64,000 nucleotides of DNA, from the NCBI GenBank assembly GCA_027596035.1, contig JADGJA010000003.1:42859-106858 (forward strand), written 5' to 3'. The stretch is from Thoreauomyces humboldtii. Taxonomy: Eukaryota > Chytridiomycota > Chytridiomycetes > Spizellomycetales > Powellomycetaceae. The notes below the pieces were generated by a model. It was not told the origin of the DNA. It made no database searches and saw nothing but the letters and a program-made list of their open reading frames with translations. Positions 1 to 12,075 of the stretch are shown here, piece after piece (the first letter of the stretch is position 1; every line of letters starts with the position of its first letter). The translations under genes were made by a program, and so were the position numbers.

Positions 1-2576
1 AGCAGGTTCTTCTTGTGCAAGGTGTCGACGACGTTCTCGGAATACTCCTCGACGATGTCGGGGTTGGTCAGGATAGGTACGGTGGAACCCGTGTCACCGC
101 CCTTTGGGCATTTGATGCGGTACATGCAGAAGCAGCCGGGGAGACAGGTTACACCACCAAAGACAGACTCGAAGGCCTTGCCGAGATGGTGGGAAATGTA
201 GTATTCGAAGACCTGAATGGCCGAGGTCATACTAGCCGTTTTGTTTGCGATGCGGGTCTCGCCGCAGAGTCCCATGATGGTGGGATCGCTGCGCATGGCG
301 CCAACCATGTGCTTCAGTGACTCGGGGGCAACTTTCGTGTCTGCATCCTGTTGCAGAGAATCGCAAAAGATAAGAATCCAGGTCCGTGGTGGTTACAAAA
401 ATCCCAAAACGAAACACTTACCACCATGAGAATACACTCATACTTGTCGGCCGTAGTGGCGACCGCATGGATGCGGGTAAAAAGCTCATGGTCAAGAGCG
501 GTCATGCGATCATTGAACAGCGTTCGACTGAGGAAGTTCATGATGATCAGCTGGGAGTCACGTTTTCCACGGTTTCCAGGTTTGGCGGTGCTGGCCTCGC
601 CGGGTGTGCCGCACTTGACGACCGTGATCATCGGAACACGGCGATTGCCAACGACGTAGAATCCAGCGTACTACAACATGACAGTCCTGATGAGCAACAG
701 GCACTACCGGAGGAGCGAAACCCATCCAGACAATGAGAGCTTACCACTTTGGCCATGTTGTGCTGGCGCTCCCCGTGAGCGATGGCGATATAACTTTTGG
801 CCTCAGGGTTTCGCTGATTGTCATCAAGCTCCATCATGCCAGTGATGATGTCCGGCGTGGACATTTCCTCTCCATGACCCGTAATGATTCCGTCCGCGAC
901 CACGAACAGCAGCTTCTTGCTATCTGGGTAGTCCGTGCTGGCCAACGAATCCAGAGTCGATTTGATGCCGTCCCGTCCCTCCGAATAACACGTGACGAGC
1001 ATGATGGTATGCAAATCCTTCGTCTGGGGAGCGAAATAACCGAGAACCGAGTGTCTGGGGTTACCTCCAGCCGTCGAGTACCGAGCACTGGACCGCGACA
1101 TTCGCTTCTCGGCAACGGTGGTGGTGGCAGACAAGAGTCTGCTCTTCGGCAGTCCGAACCAGTGGAACCATACCGCCATGAAGAACTTGGCCATCACGAC
1201 TCCAAGAATGATGATCAAGGCCACCACCTGAAGGACCTGCGCGGCGATGCAGCCGTTCCTCTCCGCACCGACCCAGCCGACGCGGTATCCCTGGCTCAGA
1301 CATTCAACACCAGTCTGGCCTGCTGAAGTACGGATGTATCGATAGGTTCCGTCTTTTCCAAGGTTACTCGTCAAAAGTGGCGTAAGCGTAGGATTCGCCG
1401 CACTCTCGGGGCTGCTGAGGTATGTGGTAAGGTTGAGGACGGCTACATGAAGTATCAGCATGGTCAGCCTAGATCATCACATGAGACGGGAAAGCAGAGG
1501 TGATCTGACTTACCTCCACTATATACGGTCAACATGTGCGGGGCAGTGGTGTGGAGCGGAAGCTCGTCCCAATCAAGGTAACGCTTGGCGCTGACCACAC
1601 CGGAGAGCCAGCTGGTACTGGCGCATTGCGACGTAGGACTGATTCCGGCAACGCTCGGAAAGTCGCAGTTGGTGCCGGCCGGGTAATAGGACGCGCATGC
1701 GGTCGAACGCGTGACAAACAGCAATGACAGGTCGGTTCCGCGACGGTCGTCCCCGATGGTGAACCCACGCGCCGCCAGGTTCGTTTGCACGCCCGCAAAG
1801 TCGTACTGGTATCCATCGATGAAGACGCCGTCGTTGCTGGGATTGAAGGTCTCGTTGGGCGAGTCGAACATGGCGACCGTGATGGCGTCGCTCTTGTCGG
1901 GACAGAGAACCTTCTGGATTCCGACAGTGATGAAGACGACGCATGCGCACATGACGGCGATGATCATGCACAAAGCGACCTTTTCGCGCCAGGCTTGCTG
2001 AACGGCTCGGTCGCGCTTTCCGCAGGCCGACAGACAGGGCGAGATGAAGCAACATGTCATGATCCGGGAGGCCCAGGTCCAGATCACGGACGCCGAGCCG
2101 GGCTGATCGTCCGCAAACTGTGCCTTTGCGGGAGTGACTTCGGTGAGGCGAGCGGGGGGACCGGCGGTCGTGGTGGCGCCCGCACGGGCTGCCGGAGGAG
2201 CCGCCGAGGGAGATCGCATGAGCGGCCTACGTGTACTCCTCTGACGTTCGGGCCGGGACATTGTGTTCTGACGACGGACGGAGCCCAAGGCTTTGCGCGG
2301 CCGCTGGTTCTCCGAGTCCATGGTGCGTCGAGAAGGGAAGATGTCATTGTAAGCGACGGATTCGCGGTTCGTGACGGCGGGGCGGGTGGTCACCGGTCGG
2401 GAGAAGGAGAAGGTGCTCTCATTGCCGGGTTCGATGTTGTCCACGGGATACTCCGGAAGGCCGCTGACGTTGGAGGCAGACTCGGACTCGGTCGGAGTGG
2501 TAGGCATGATGAGTGTATCTGCGTCGGTATCCGGTGGTCCCCTAGTTGAGATAGTGGCGTGTTCGTGTCGGCGCAT
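1..2576 (-). CDS. Chitin synthase, class IV (CHS3-like), 3' end outside window
   Basis: Family 2 glycosyltransferase that makes chitin from UDP-GlcNAc at the plasma membrane. Four exons are visible: 2576-1514, 1442-745, 670-422 and 347-1 (continuing). Phases agree at each junction. A Ser/Pro-rich N-terminus is followed by [13 protein letters not shown] and a membrane span, the arrangement seen in CHS3/class IV enzymes. The catalytic part contains [33 protein letters not shown], the DADT metal-binding motif right after the third intron, and [19 protein letters not shown] with the typical LPGCFCMYR. The QxxRW motif and C-terminal membrane spans lie beyond base 1. The start is the first ATG in frame; the codon at 2582 that opens the frame is GTG. 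No myosin head is present. Confidence 0.93.
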
Positions 2577-2980
2577 GAGCACACCCCCACTCGGAGGTGA
2601 GGTGAGATTGCTGGCGCTGCTGGAGCAGTGGTGGGCGAGGGACTGAAGCCAGCTCCAAGAACGACTAGCGGGCGAAGCGGAGTGTCAAGAACGAGCTCTG
2701 AGGAATGGGGCGGGCACGGAGGCGAGTCGGGTGTCAAAGTAGAGGAAGTCGTAAAGCGTGAAAAGGAACACTCCCTGGGAATGAGCGGCTGGATAGAGCG
2801 CTTCCGTCTGAAGGCTTGGCCGGAAGGTCCGGGAGGTGGGCAGTGCGGTCGAAGGGCCTTGCCGTAAGATTCGACTAACAAAGAAAAAATGGGTGGGCCC
2901 GTCTATGCTGTGTATCTAGTGGGAGGAAGCAGCCAATAATGTACAATAACGATGATGGAAGAGGGAGAGCGCGGGAAGGC

Positions 2981-3011
<31 letters not shown>

Positions 3012-3027
3012 GAAGGGAAGGGAAGGG
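2981..3027. repeat. GA dinucleotide and GGAA microsatellite
   Basis: An uninterrupted (GA)n run of about 28 bases passes into a GGAA-type run. It lies about 400 bases upstream of the chitin synthase ATG, so on that gene's strand it is a CT-rich promoter or leader tract. Confidence 0.9.
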
Positions 3028-3720
3028 ACTACTGCAAACACCGAGAAGGGACGGGGGAGGGGTGGGGGGATTGTGTAAGAGAAAGAGAGAGCGACGGGGT
3101 TACACACAACAACTTCACCAGAGGCCCCTTCCCTTGCTCGACGAGACTTACGCCAGGATGATGATGATGCGGGCGGAGAGAGCACGGGGAGAGAGAGCAG
3201 GGAGCAGGGAAAAGAAGGAACCCGCAAAACGCGAGACGACAGGGAGGGAGGGAAGGAGGCCTTGTTGTCGCACAGGATCGTCTAATGATAAAAAAGCCTC
3301 GAGGCTTCAAACACGACGACCCCTCCTCCCCGTGGCTCCCTCCTTCCATGCCCCTTGATTTCAGAGTCTGATGAGCGAGTGATGACGAAACCCCTCTGCC
3401 AAGAGACCGACAGCGGGCTGAACGGACCAGAAGAATATGCTTACCTTCGTCGCTTCAACTTGATATGCAAAGGCCGCGGCCAGACCATTGTTTCCGATGC
3501 TAACCGGTGATCACGCTGACATACTAGAGACGCGAATCAAGGCCCACGCTCGTACTCCTCCGCTACTGCACATTGCCAGGCCTGAACTGACCTTATCTCA
3601 TTCATACTGTTGGGCATCATGGCGGCCGCAAGTTCCCGCAAACGGCCTTCGGGACGACTTTAGACAGCATCGACAGCCGCCCGTAATATCACCATGCGTT
3701 TGCGCTGCTTTCTTTTCTTG

Positions 3721-3763
3721 CTCTGGCCGAGTGGTCAAGGCGGTAGAGTCGATATCTCTGCCC
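3721..3763 (+). other. tRNA-Ser-like 5' half (probable relic)
   Basis: The run TGGCCGAGTGGTCAAGGC matches the D-arm and A box of eukaryotic tRNA-Ser/Leu. It is followed by a hairpin, GTAGAG/CTCTGC, around TCGATAT that could resemble a CGA anticodon arm. No T arm with GGTTCGA and no matching acceptor 3' strand follow within 120 bases, so this is not an intact tRNA gene. Confidence 0.25.
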
Positions 3764-4106
3764 ACTTTCAAGTACAACTCGTCCAGACGTCCCATGCACC
3801 ATGGTCCGTCGTGGATCCCTTCATACGCATCGTTTATGTTTACGTGTTCAGCTTCTTCTGATTGAGCGGTGCACCGCATCCTTCGTCCCGACTTTCCAAG
3901 CATGCTGCCCCGGCGGCCAAGAGAGTCTAGCCTCTGGACACTCGCTTCGATTCGTAGCCGATTCGTAAACGATCACGCGCCCCCGCCGAGCACTCAGTGG
4001 CGCTACTTCTGTTCTGCCACAGGCACCTTCGTTGGCGAGACCCGCCGGCGGGCAATCGCATCATCAATGTATTGTAAGATCAGCATGCAAACAGGATCCC
4101 CATCCC

Positions 4107-4945
4107 TCAGTCCGCTACCAAGATCCACGAATCGAGATCGCCTACGTTCTCACCCCTCCCCACGGAAATATCTATGCTAGCGTAAACCCTCCATCCGATC
4201 GTCTCGAAAGCTTGGATCAGGCTCACGATGAACAGTCTCGTCGCCATGGTCTCCGTGCCCCCGGTAAACCAAGGCCGCCCGTAAACCTTGAACTCGGGGA
4301 CGCCCTCGTACAGCCGCTGACTCTGCAGTCCGCCTGCCCATCTTGTTTTTATGGTACGAAGGATGGCGTCGGTGACCTCGACGGGAGCGTCGATGGACCG
4401 GATGCGATCGCTCATGTTGAAGGACACGGAGCAGAATCGGCGCGGAGAGGGTAGCACGTGTGTCCATCGAAGGATCCAGGTGTCTTTGTCATAAATTGAC
4501 TGTGGGATCGAACGCATGGGTGTGTGTCAGATCATAACGCCAACATCGGTTTTTTGAGCGTTCGTCATGTACGAACCTTGGAGACGTCCGTGGTGAGCGC
4601 CAGTTCCCATCCAACGTTGACTAGTGTGGCCATGACGGCCGTGGCGAGACGGCGGGACGGAACGGCGTCGGACCCGGATCCTCCCCACGGTCTTCCGCTG
4701 ATCTTGAACTCCCAAGAACACGAGTACGGCTTTTCGTCCTGGATTCTGTATCCGGTCGAGAGGATCGCTTGACGGATGAGGGCAATGTGGGTCTCGTGCA
4801 AGCCCATGGTACGCAGCCTGTCGCTTCCGTGGAGAGAGACGCAGCAGAGTAGAGGAGGGACCTGGGGCGGCGTGTCGGTTGGCGTTGCAATGGTAGGGCC
4901 ATAGGCCGGCGGGCTAGCCTTTCCGATCTGACTAGTGGACATCAT
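4107..4945 (-). CDS. Conserved fungal protein of unknown function with two tandem repeats
   Basis: Two exons (4945-4577 and 4499-4107, phase 0 junction) give 253 residues. The protein has two copies of one unit: CCVSLHGSDRLRTM...EFKISGRPWGGSG...VGWELALTTDVSK...DKDTWIL, then CSVSFNMSDRIRSI...EFKVYGRPWFTGG...IGWRVYASIDIS...DLDSWIL. From memory, similar units with a G-x-PW core and a D-K-D-[TS]-W/L ending occur widely in fungal proteins without an assigned function. No signal peptide or membrane span is evident. The start at 4945 has a second ATG directly after it; an upstream open stretch without a clear reason to be coding was left out. The gene is divergent from the carbonic anhydrase. Confidence 0.75.
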
Positions 4946-5837
4946 GTTGAAGGTGATGGGAGAAGCGGGACAGAAGTTGCGTGTTGCCCTGGAGAGGAGA
5001 TGAAGGTTGTCCCATTTTAAAGACCGGTGGGGATGCTTGTCAAGTTGGGAACAGGCCGCAAAGGTGCCGTCGACCGCCTGGGACCGACGCCAAGGATCCT
5101 GTGGGAGCGCTCTCAAAAAGACCTCAACCTCAACCATCCCGAGCAGCAGCACCGATCCTTGGCGTCGCGCAAGAGCGGACAGTCATGTATCGATACACGC
5201 ACATACTGTACAGTACTGTATCATGGGCTGACGCAAGACCCACTCATCCTCATCCGTCAAGCCATCCCTTCGCCTCCGGTGGTAACGGCTAGGGCAAGGG
5301 CAAAGCCTACCCATTACGGATACTACATTTTTCTAAGGGACTGATTCTCGCATACTGTACCGTATCGTATGTACACGCAGGTGGCATTCGAGGGAAACTG
5401 GGCGAAGGCCATCCTATCTGCAGAATCCTTTGTATTGTGATGAAGGAGCTCTGTCCCATCAGGTCGTCTACCAGATTGCCAGGTACAGAAAGGAGACGGC
5501 AACTGAGCGGCACAACCGCTACGGGAAAGCCTCTCCCCGTATACGGCTTCTGCAACGAGATGTCAACGGGGTTCAAACCGTCATCAGCCGCTCGTCGTTA
5601 TCCTGCGAGAGTTCTGTCGACCCACGCGTGTGAGTGAGAGAGTGTACGAAATTGTATTTTTGCCTTTTCCCGTTCTGCCTGCCTTGCGTGTGGTTGTTGG
5701 CTGCATGACCCCAAGGCTTTGCCAAGGTTGGCCACCTTGCCCGTCTTGTACATTTCTTCATATCGACCGGTTCGTTCCATCTCTCCCCTCTCGTCCCCTC
5801 CCGAAGCCCAACGTCCATGCGATTTCATCTCCCCAAC
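4946..5837. other. Intergenic: divergent promoter region
   Basis: About 890 bases between two divergent genes. It contains the palindrome at 5204-5215, a related run at 5352-5372 (ATACTGTACCGTATCGTATG), and short inverted repeats around 5505-5545. No coding region was recognised. Confidence 0.6.
5204..5215. promoter_or_regulatory. Palindrome TACTGTACAGTA
   Basis: A perfect 12-base dyad immediately followed by CTGTA. Related TGTACAGTA-type sequences recur in other spacers of this window (14634-14649, 14879-14895, 39877-39889, 41815-41832). A role as a transcription-factor site is inference. Confidence 0.4.
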
Positions 5838-7027
5838 ATGCTCACATCTAAACGTCACGACGCGGTCGTCCACGGCGATGACTCACGAACAGCGCGCAAC
5901 TCCATATGTGAGAGATGAGAACGGGTGGACGGAGCGTCGCGGGTCAGAGCTCACACCTGCTTCCGCTGCCTTTCCACAGCCGACGAAGGACGGCCTTTCA
6001 TCAGTATTGAGAACTTGCTCGCAAACAACAAAGAATGTGAGGGGAAACCTTCGCCCTCCCGCGGCAAAGGCGAAGACGGCCTGGAGTAGCTCATCATCGT
6101 CTGTTGATAGGGGCATCGGAGATGTCGCAGGAGCGACCCGGATTCTTCCCCAAGCTTGCCGAGATGCAAGCACCTGAAGGTGCGCGGTCCCAGCAACCAA
6201 CAGTCCATCGCATGAGCGGACGGCATCGATACCTAGTGCTGGATGACTGACGACGGATCTCTGCACATAGTCCTATGGATCGGATGCTCTGACTCGCGCG
6301 TACCCGCCAACCAGCTCTTGAAGCTGCTTCCGGGTGAAGTCTTCGTGCACCGGTGAGGGGACGGGATGGAATCGGCACAGGACCGTGCTTGCGACAAAGG
6401 AGACTTATCGTTCAACTTGGGGACAGAAACATCGCCAACGTCATCCCCCACAGCGACATGAACTCCCACAGCGTCCTCCAGTACGCCATCGATGTCCTCA
6501 AGGTCAAGCACGTCATCGTATGTGGCCATTACGGATGCGGAGGCGTGGCGGCTGCACTCTCCAACGAGCAGTACGGACTCGTGGACTACTGGATCCGCCC
6601 GGGTGAGGAGTGCACGCGTGGCTTGCTTGGACGGTGAAATCGGTTTGACTGACGGTCAGCTTGGGCATGCAATAGTCAAAGATCTGTACACCCAGCACGA
6701 AGCTGAGCTCGGCAAGCTCACGCACGCTGACAAGTGCGACCGCCTTGTGGAGCTCAACGTTGAATGCTCGGTCAACGCCGTGTCACACTCGAGCGTGGTG
6801 CAGAACGCCTGGGCCCGAGGCCAGAAGTTGGCCATTTATGGTGAGCACATGAGCCGGATACACGGGGAGTCCCTGCAGGATCGTGTATTGATGGAACCTT
6901 CCACTCCTCCAAAGGTTGGTGCTATCGTCTTTCCGACGGCATTCTTAACGATCTCCACATCAAAGTGTCGTCGCCTACCGACGTGTCTGGCGTCTTCCGG
7001 GTCGGGTCCCCGACCAGCTCCAAATGA
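5838..7027 (+). CDS. Beta-class carbonic anhydrase
   Basis: Interconverts CO2 and bicarbonate with a zinc ion. Seven exons (5838-5907, 5980-6036, 6111-6179, 6271-6352, 6427-6602, 6676-6840, 6915-7027) join in phase to 243 residues. The order is that of fungal NCE103-type enzymes: [36 protein letters not shown] (zinc Cys, and Asp/Arg dyad), [35 protein letters not shown] (zinc His and Cys), and [10 protein letters not shown]. The ATG at 5838 was chosen because it is the one that reaches the first splice donor in phase 1; the ATG at 5878 does not. There is no obvious long mitochondrial leader, so a cytosolic location is likely. Confidence 0.95.
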
Positions 7028-7865
7028 GCAGACAAGTCATCCTCGAGCGCTGGATAGCCGCACATAGCAATACCCGCACATCCAGACCCTTCCCTGTAGT
7101 TTACACGTCCATCGACAGGAGGATCCCCTTGCCTCCCTCCTCCCTGTTCCTCTTCCCTTCGTCAAAAGGTTGATTCATGATATTTCATGAGCACACAGTA
7201 GTCATCGGCATACAGTCTGAGGTTTTTACATACACGAAGCTCGCTGGCAACATCTTGGTGAAGGATCGATGTCGTAGCCCCTCGCTTCGCTCGGGGCATA
7301 CCACAAAAGCCTTCCAAAGTGGGTTTGGCGATGATAGTGCGCGAGCCAGGCCGGAGTCAGGCGGGAGCCAGGACCTGCAGGTTCCTGTCGAAGTGCGTCC
7401 GGAGTCCGGGAGTCCGGACATGTTTTCGACAGCGGTAGTGCTCCTCGTGTGTAGCCCCGGAGTCAGGAGCACCGGAGGCCGCAATTTCGATCCGTGGTCC
7501 CGGAGGAAAGGAGCGAGTCTAAAAAGTACAACACACCCAAAACCCTTCCGTTCAGAGAAAAAACAGCACACTCACACACAAAAGATTCGGCGTCTCTGCG
7601 TGCACTGCACGAATCTCGCGATTCACAGCTGTTGCCTGCCCAACACACTGCCTGTGTATCCCACTGCCAGACTGCAGACCGCTATCCGCAAGAGACACCG
7701 CAAGAGACACCCTTCGAGTCTTTCTCCTCTGTGCAGTACCCGAGAGCGGCATCGGAAGAGGGAGTCAAGAGAGTGAAGAACCACGAGTACCCTCGTCCGG
7801 CACTTCATTCCTACCTACACTCGTGCCGCCTCCTACTTCACGGCATTTCTGACCAAGTCTGCGCC
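7028..7865. other. Intergenic: carbonic anhydrase 3' end to MFS promoter
   Basis: About 840 bases between two genes on the same strand. Open frames on both strands are short and low in coding character. There is a pyrimidine-rich stretch shortly before the MFS ATG. No RNA gene was recognised. Confidence 0.55.
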
Positions 7866-9589
7866 ATGTCGGACGCAGCGGCTCCACAGGTAGCTCCTAG
7901 ATTCAGATGGATGCTGGTGGCCCTTTTTTCGCTTCTGAACTTCTCAAACGCATGGAATTGGTAAAAACAAGAAAAAAAGAATTCTCTCCGAGGTGTTCTT
8001 CACTCGTCTTCCCTGACAATGGATGTTTCTGCAGGTCCGCATACGCTGGCGACAGTCCCAACTCAGCTTTGTATTATGAGGTCAAAACCTCTGCCGTCAC
8101 CTGGTTCAGTCTGGTGTTCATGGCGGTGTTCGTACCGTTTACGTTTGCCAGGTGAGCTCGTTCGTGCCGTCAGAGCATCTTTTGAAAGTGAAACCAACGG
8201 TTCGCACGCAGTTCCTGGGTCCTCGATGGATACGGCATAAGGCAGGGTCTTATGGTGGGACTCTTTCTCAACGGGGCCGGTGCCATCGTGCGGTACCTCT
8301 CCTGCTTCATCGATGGTTCGATTGCCGGTCGTTACGCTGTCGCGTTTGTCGGCCAGACAATCTCGGCCGCCGCCCAGCCTTTCATTCTGAATGCTGCTCC
8401 CAAGATCGCCAACATCTGGTTCGGACCCTCCGAGCGAACCCTGGCGGACGCCGTGATGAACTTGGCCAATCCTATCGGTGCGGCAGTCGCTCTGGTCGTC
8501 GGCCCCATAGTCATCGATTCCACACCCTCCAATCTCCCGCCGTCCTTACTGGTAGCCATGATCGTCTCGTTGGCGCCATTCCCGTTTGCCCCATTCATCT
8601 TCAAGAACCGCGTCGTTGCCACATCGCCAACGGCTCAGGTTAACCACGTAGACGGGTCGTCGTCCGCAAAAGGGAGAGACGTATCGCTGGAACACATAGC
8701 AGGTGGTGGTCGGCTGGCACCCTCCTCCTCCTCCTCCTCCTCCTTAGCCCTCATGTCCACCGGCACGGCGGCAACGGGTCAGACCGACCCGGAGACGCAA
8801 AACAGGATCCAACCCGCCGTTCCTTCCCCGCCGCAAGCCAACATTCCCTTCCGCGTCGCATGCCAAAATCTGGCTCACAACCGCGATTACCTCTTGCTCT
8901 GCGGTTCGTTCGGCCTCGCCATCGGTATTTTCAACACCCTCGTATCTGAGATCTCCTATCTCGCGGACGAGACCGGATACACGTCGGACGAGGCAGGCTA
9001 CCTAGGATTCGGAGCGATCATCGTGGGCATCGTCGGATCGCTCATCGCCTCCGTGGCTCTCGACAAGTCGGAACGACTCCCAAGGTACTTTGGCCCGCCA
9101 GGATCCGGCTCCCCGCACGCCAAGGTCTTCCGACACGCGTACCTGTTCGCCATCGTAGCCCTCGTCGGGTTCGCCATCTGCACCCGGCCCAACGTCTTCG
9201 CCCTGCTCATGCTCTTCAGCTGTCTGTTCGGACTGGGCGCCTTCGCCGTCTTGCCGACCAGCTTGGAGCTGGGCGTCGAGATCACCTACGACCTCGCGGG
9301 CGAGGCGGTCGCCACGGGTGGCATGTGGAGCGCTGGACAGATCTGCGGTCTGGTCATGGCGGTCGTGACGGACGGCATCAGGAGCGCCAGAGGCGCCGAC
9401 GTCGTGAAAGGGTACGAGGTCTGGATCATGCCTGCGGTGGGCGTGGTGGGCATCGTTCTGGGGTGGATGGTCAAGGTCGACTCAAGGAGGGTCAAAGCGG
9501 AGCAGACCCGGGCCGAGAACAGTGCCAGGAGCTTGGACACTGCGCCGTCCGCTTTGGAGCTGTCACAAGGCGGGACGGACCAAAAGTGA
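7866..9589 (+). CDS. MFS transporter of the FLVCR type
   Basis: Three exons (7866-7960, 8035-8151, 8212-9589) encode 529 residues with about 12 hydrophobic segments. The first exon ends in LFSLLNFSNAWNW, and later blocks SSWVLDGYGIRQGLMVG, FILNAAPKIANIWFGPSERTLADA and NPIGAAVAL follow the FLVCR1/2 (heme/choline/ethanolamine carrier) and DIRC2 pattern. A long cytosolic loop between spans 6 and 7 contains a serine run encoded by a CCT repeat near 8722-8743. The substrate cannot be read from the sequence; choline, ethanolamine or heme are the family precedents. The gene is convergent with UBA4, with 117 bases between the coding ends. Confidence 0.85.
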
Positions 9590-9706
9590 AATCCCTGAAA
9601 CATCATGTCCGAATACAGCGGCCTCCCCATTTTGTATAGATTTCTAGATTCTGGTGCCACCTAATGACAAGCCACTTCTTCCGTCGGGAATGGACTATTC
9701 TGCTAT

Positions 9707-11751
9707 TCAATACGTCGGGAATGTTACATCGACATCCCTCGCCCACGCCTCAAGTCCGCCAACAACATCTACAATGCCCTTCATTCCCATCCCTCGGAGC
9801 GCTTGAACAGCCAACTGGGAATCATTCCCGCGTCGACAGAGAACAAAAACTTCCGGCGGCGACATCGACATCAGCTTCGGCGATCTAAGGAGAAGGGGTT
9901 GGATAAAATGCTCGTACCTGGAAGTCGCGATTGATCCGGGACATTCGCCGCCTCTTTTATCTCGGACAATCGCCGATCAAGCTCAAGTAAAGGCACGTCT
10001 GAGGGACAGCAGGAGAAAGACATTAGGATACAGCGAGCAAAGAGCAGCCGGAGAGAGTAGGCGGTCCATACTGATAGAGTCGGGAAGGGCGCATATCGCG
10101 AACTGAATCTTTTCGCGCACGTCCAGGAGAACGTGTGGCTTTGAGCGAAGCGCAGCGTAACCCTGAGTTTTCGATGGAAGCGATCGGTGTGCGTTCCACA
10201 GATATACAGATACAGATCACGGACAATGTTCTCCTTCCTCTCCGCACCTTTGCTGTAATCCTCTCGCTGTCGTCCAACAGCTTTAGGCCGTGAGACTTGT
10301 CGTCGGCGCCCGCACCGCAGAACTGCACATAATCGATCAGTTCGGTGACGGTCGGTTCGTCGCCGCACACGGCACATGTGGATCTGCGCCCGCGCAGTCG
10401 GATGGTGCGGAATGTGCCGTCGGTCGCGTCGAATATGAGAAGCTTCTGGGAGAAGCTTGCTAGGAGGACCGAGGAGATCGTGGAACGTGACGATGAGACG
10501 CTATGTTGCAGGGAGAACCCCGATGTGGTCAGCTTTACCGCCGATCCCGCTAGCTATCTTGATAACTTCGAGTGCCTGCATGCAGCCGATGATGCCCGGC
10601 ACTGGACCGAGAGAGAGAGAGCGGGTGAGCAAATACTTGAGCAAATTAAAAACTCTGAACAGATGGCCTCTACCTACGCCTACGACGCCGCCATCGCTGC
10701 AGTTCGTAACTGTCTCTGGCGGGGGAGGACTCGGAAATATGCAACGATAGCACGGCCCTCCTTCGTGATTGTAGACCGTAAGCTAGTGCCAAGAAGGTTT
10801 CGACAGACGTCAGCGCCTGCTGACATCGCTAGGTTTCTACTGATCAGCAGACTAACCTGCCCGTCCATCCTCAAGGCGCTGCCCGAGATCAATGTCTTCT
10901 TAAGCAGGACGCATGCGTCGTTCAAAAGATATCGGGTCGCCACGTTGTCGGTCGCGTCCACAATGTAGTCCCATCTGAGGGGCGACCGCCATCATAGGGT
11001 TTGAACGGTTCGCGCATATCAGGCGTCTTGTCAGAATCCACCACTCACGGGCTCAAAGTTTCCATAGCGTTTCCGCTGTCCAGCAAGAGGTTGTACGCCA
11101 CACATTCGCAGAGGGAAGACAGTCTACGATGTGTCACGGGAAGCCGACGATATGAGCATCGCATCCTACCACATACGCGTTCTACGCCAGTAGAGTGGGA
11201 TGCAAACCTGTTCACAGTCTCCCGCGCTGACTCGGCCTTCAAAACTCCGACCTTTGTCTCGTCGTGGATGATCTGTCTCTGAAGGTTGCTGGCCTCCACC
11301 TCGTCGTAATCGACGATGCCTATCCGTCCGATACCGGCAGCGGCAAGGTACATGATGGCTGGAGCGCCGAGACCACCGGCTCCCACGACCAGTACGGACG
11401 CATTGCGGAGACTGAGCTGACCTTGTATCCAGAAGGTTGGGCAAGATAAGAAAGTGTTGAACTTTGGGAAACAGGGAGGGACCAGTGGAGGGTCGCACCG
11501 GGTACACCGATTTCCGGGACCAGAAGCTGGCGACTGAATCGTGATATTTCGGCATTGCTGAGGGACTCCTTCTTGGCCTCGGCGGAGGTTGGAGTTTGAG
11601 GCGAGGGTCGTACGGTTGACTCTGAGGCGCGAGCAGGTGCGTTCGCGGCAGCAACGGCAGCTTTTAATGCTGCGTTCTCGCTGCGCAAAGCGGATAACTC
11701 TGCGAGAAGGTTGGAAGTTGCCATATCAGTGGTCGGTGCTGCCGTTGCCAT
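9707..11751 (-). CDS. UBA4: UBA4/MOCS3-type adenylyltransferase and sulfurtransferase
   Basis: Activates the ubiquitin-like protein URM1 by adenylation and thiolates it for tRNA 2-thiolation; in many species it also serves molybdopterin synthase. Ten exons (11751-11499, 11421-11208, 11123-11049, 10974-10857, 10782-10674, 10601-10539, 10459-10248, 10162-10072, 9998-9918, 9849-9707) join in phase to 452 residues. The E1-like half has [20 protein letters not shown] (nucleotide loop), [16 protein letters not shown] (here written with W for the first Y), paired zinc cysteines CYRC and CAVC, and TNCSDGG with the active cysteine. The C-terminal rhodanese domain has [12 protein letters not shown] and the persulfide-forming CRRGNDSQ loop. 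Both catalytic cysteines are present, so it should be functional. Confidence 0.95.
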
Positions 11752-12075
11752 TGCTGTTCGACCGTCTCCAGCGACTCCATCTCTGCTTCAAGTGCGAATC
11801 GGAAGTGTCACGAAGTCACACGAGGAAAGGACGCGATGTTTTGAGAAAGTCCAACACCCCGGACAAAAAACCACGGCACATATCAATGAGCAACACACTC
11901 GGGATAACGCTAAACTATGGTGTCATATTTACAAGGAAAAGATAGGGTGAAAGTACAAAGCGAGGAAAAGGGAAATCGAAACTCAAGTCAAGGGGGATAT
12001 CTGGGTATACGGGTGGGTGATCAAGCAACGATGCAAAGTTTTGTAGGTCCGAAAAGAGGCGATGTACACACAGAG
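11752..12075. other. Intergenic spacer upstream of UBA4
   Basis: 324 bases between the UBA4 start and the end of the next minus-strand gene. It must hold the UBA4 promoter and the 3' UTR of the neighbour. No recognisable element was seen. Confidence 0.55.

Larger units (their letters stand above)
2577..4106. other. Intergenic: chitin synthase 5' region
   Basis: About 1.5 kb between the chitin synthase start and the end of the next minus-strand gene. It holds a GA/GGAA-rich tract (listed separately), several purine-rich stretches probably in the 5' UTR or promoter of the chitin synthase, and a tRNA-like fragment near 3721. Open frames such as 3598-3903 on the minus strand match nothing I know and have no splice-supported extension. 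Confidence 0.6.

Noticed and set aside
2577..2582. Chitin synthase start at 2582
   Set aside because: The codon there is GTG; the first ATG in frame is at 2576. The same check moved the IQGAP, inositol kinase, CBM21-like, DUF4267 and Derlin starts.
3598..3903. 101-residue minus-strand ORF
   Set aside because: No recognisable motif and no splice-supported extension; it also overlaps the tRNA-like fragment.
5500..5600. Possible tRNA around GGGGTTCAAACCG
   Set aside because: The T-like loop has eight bases with a four-base stem and there is no D-arm or acceptor stem at the right distance.
9849..9917. Shorter last intron of UBA4 ending at CTCCTTAG (33 bases)
   Set aside because: It would put a stop codon in frame. 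The acceptor 34 bases further on restores the conserved CRRGNDSQ rhodanese loop.
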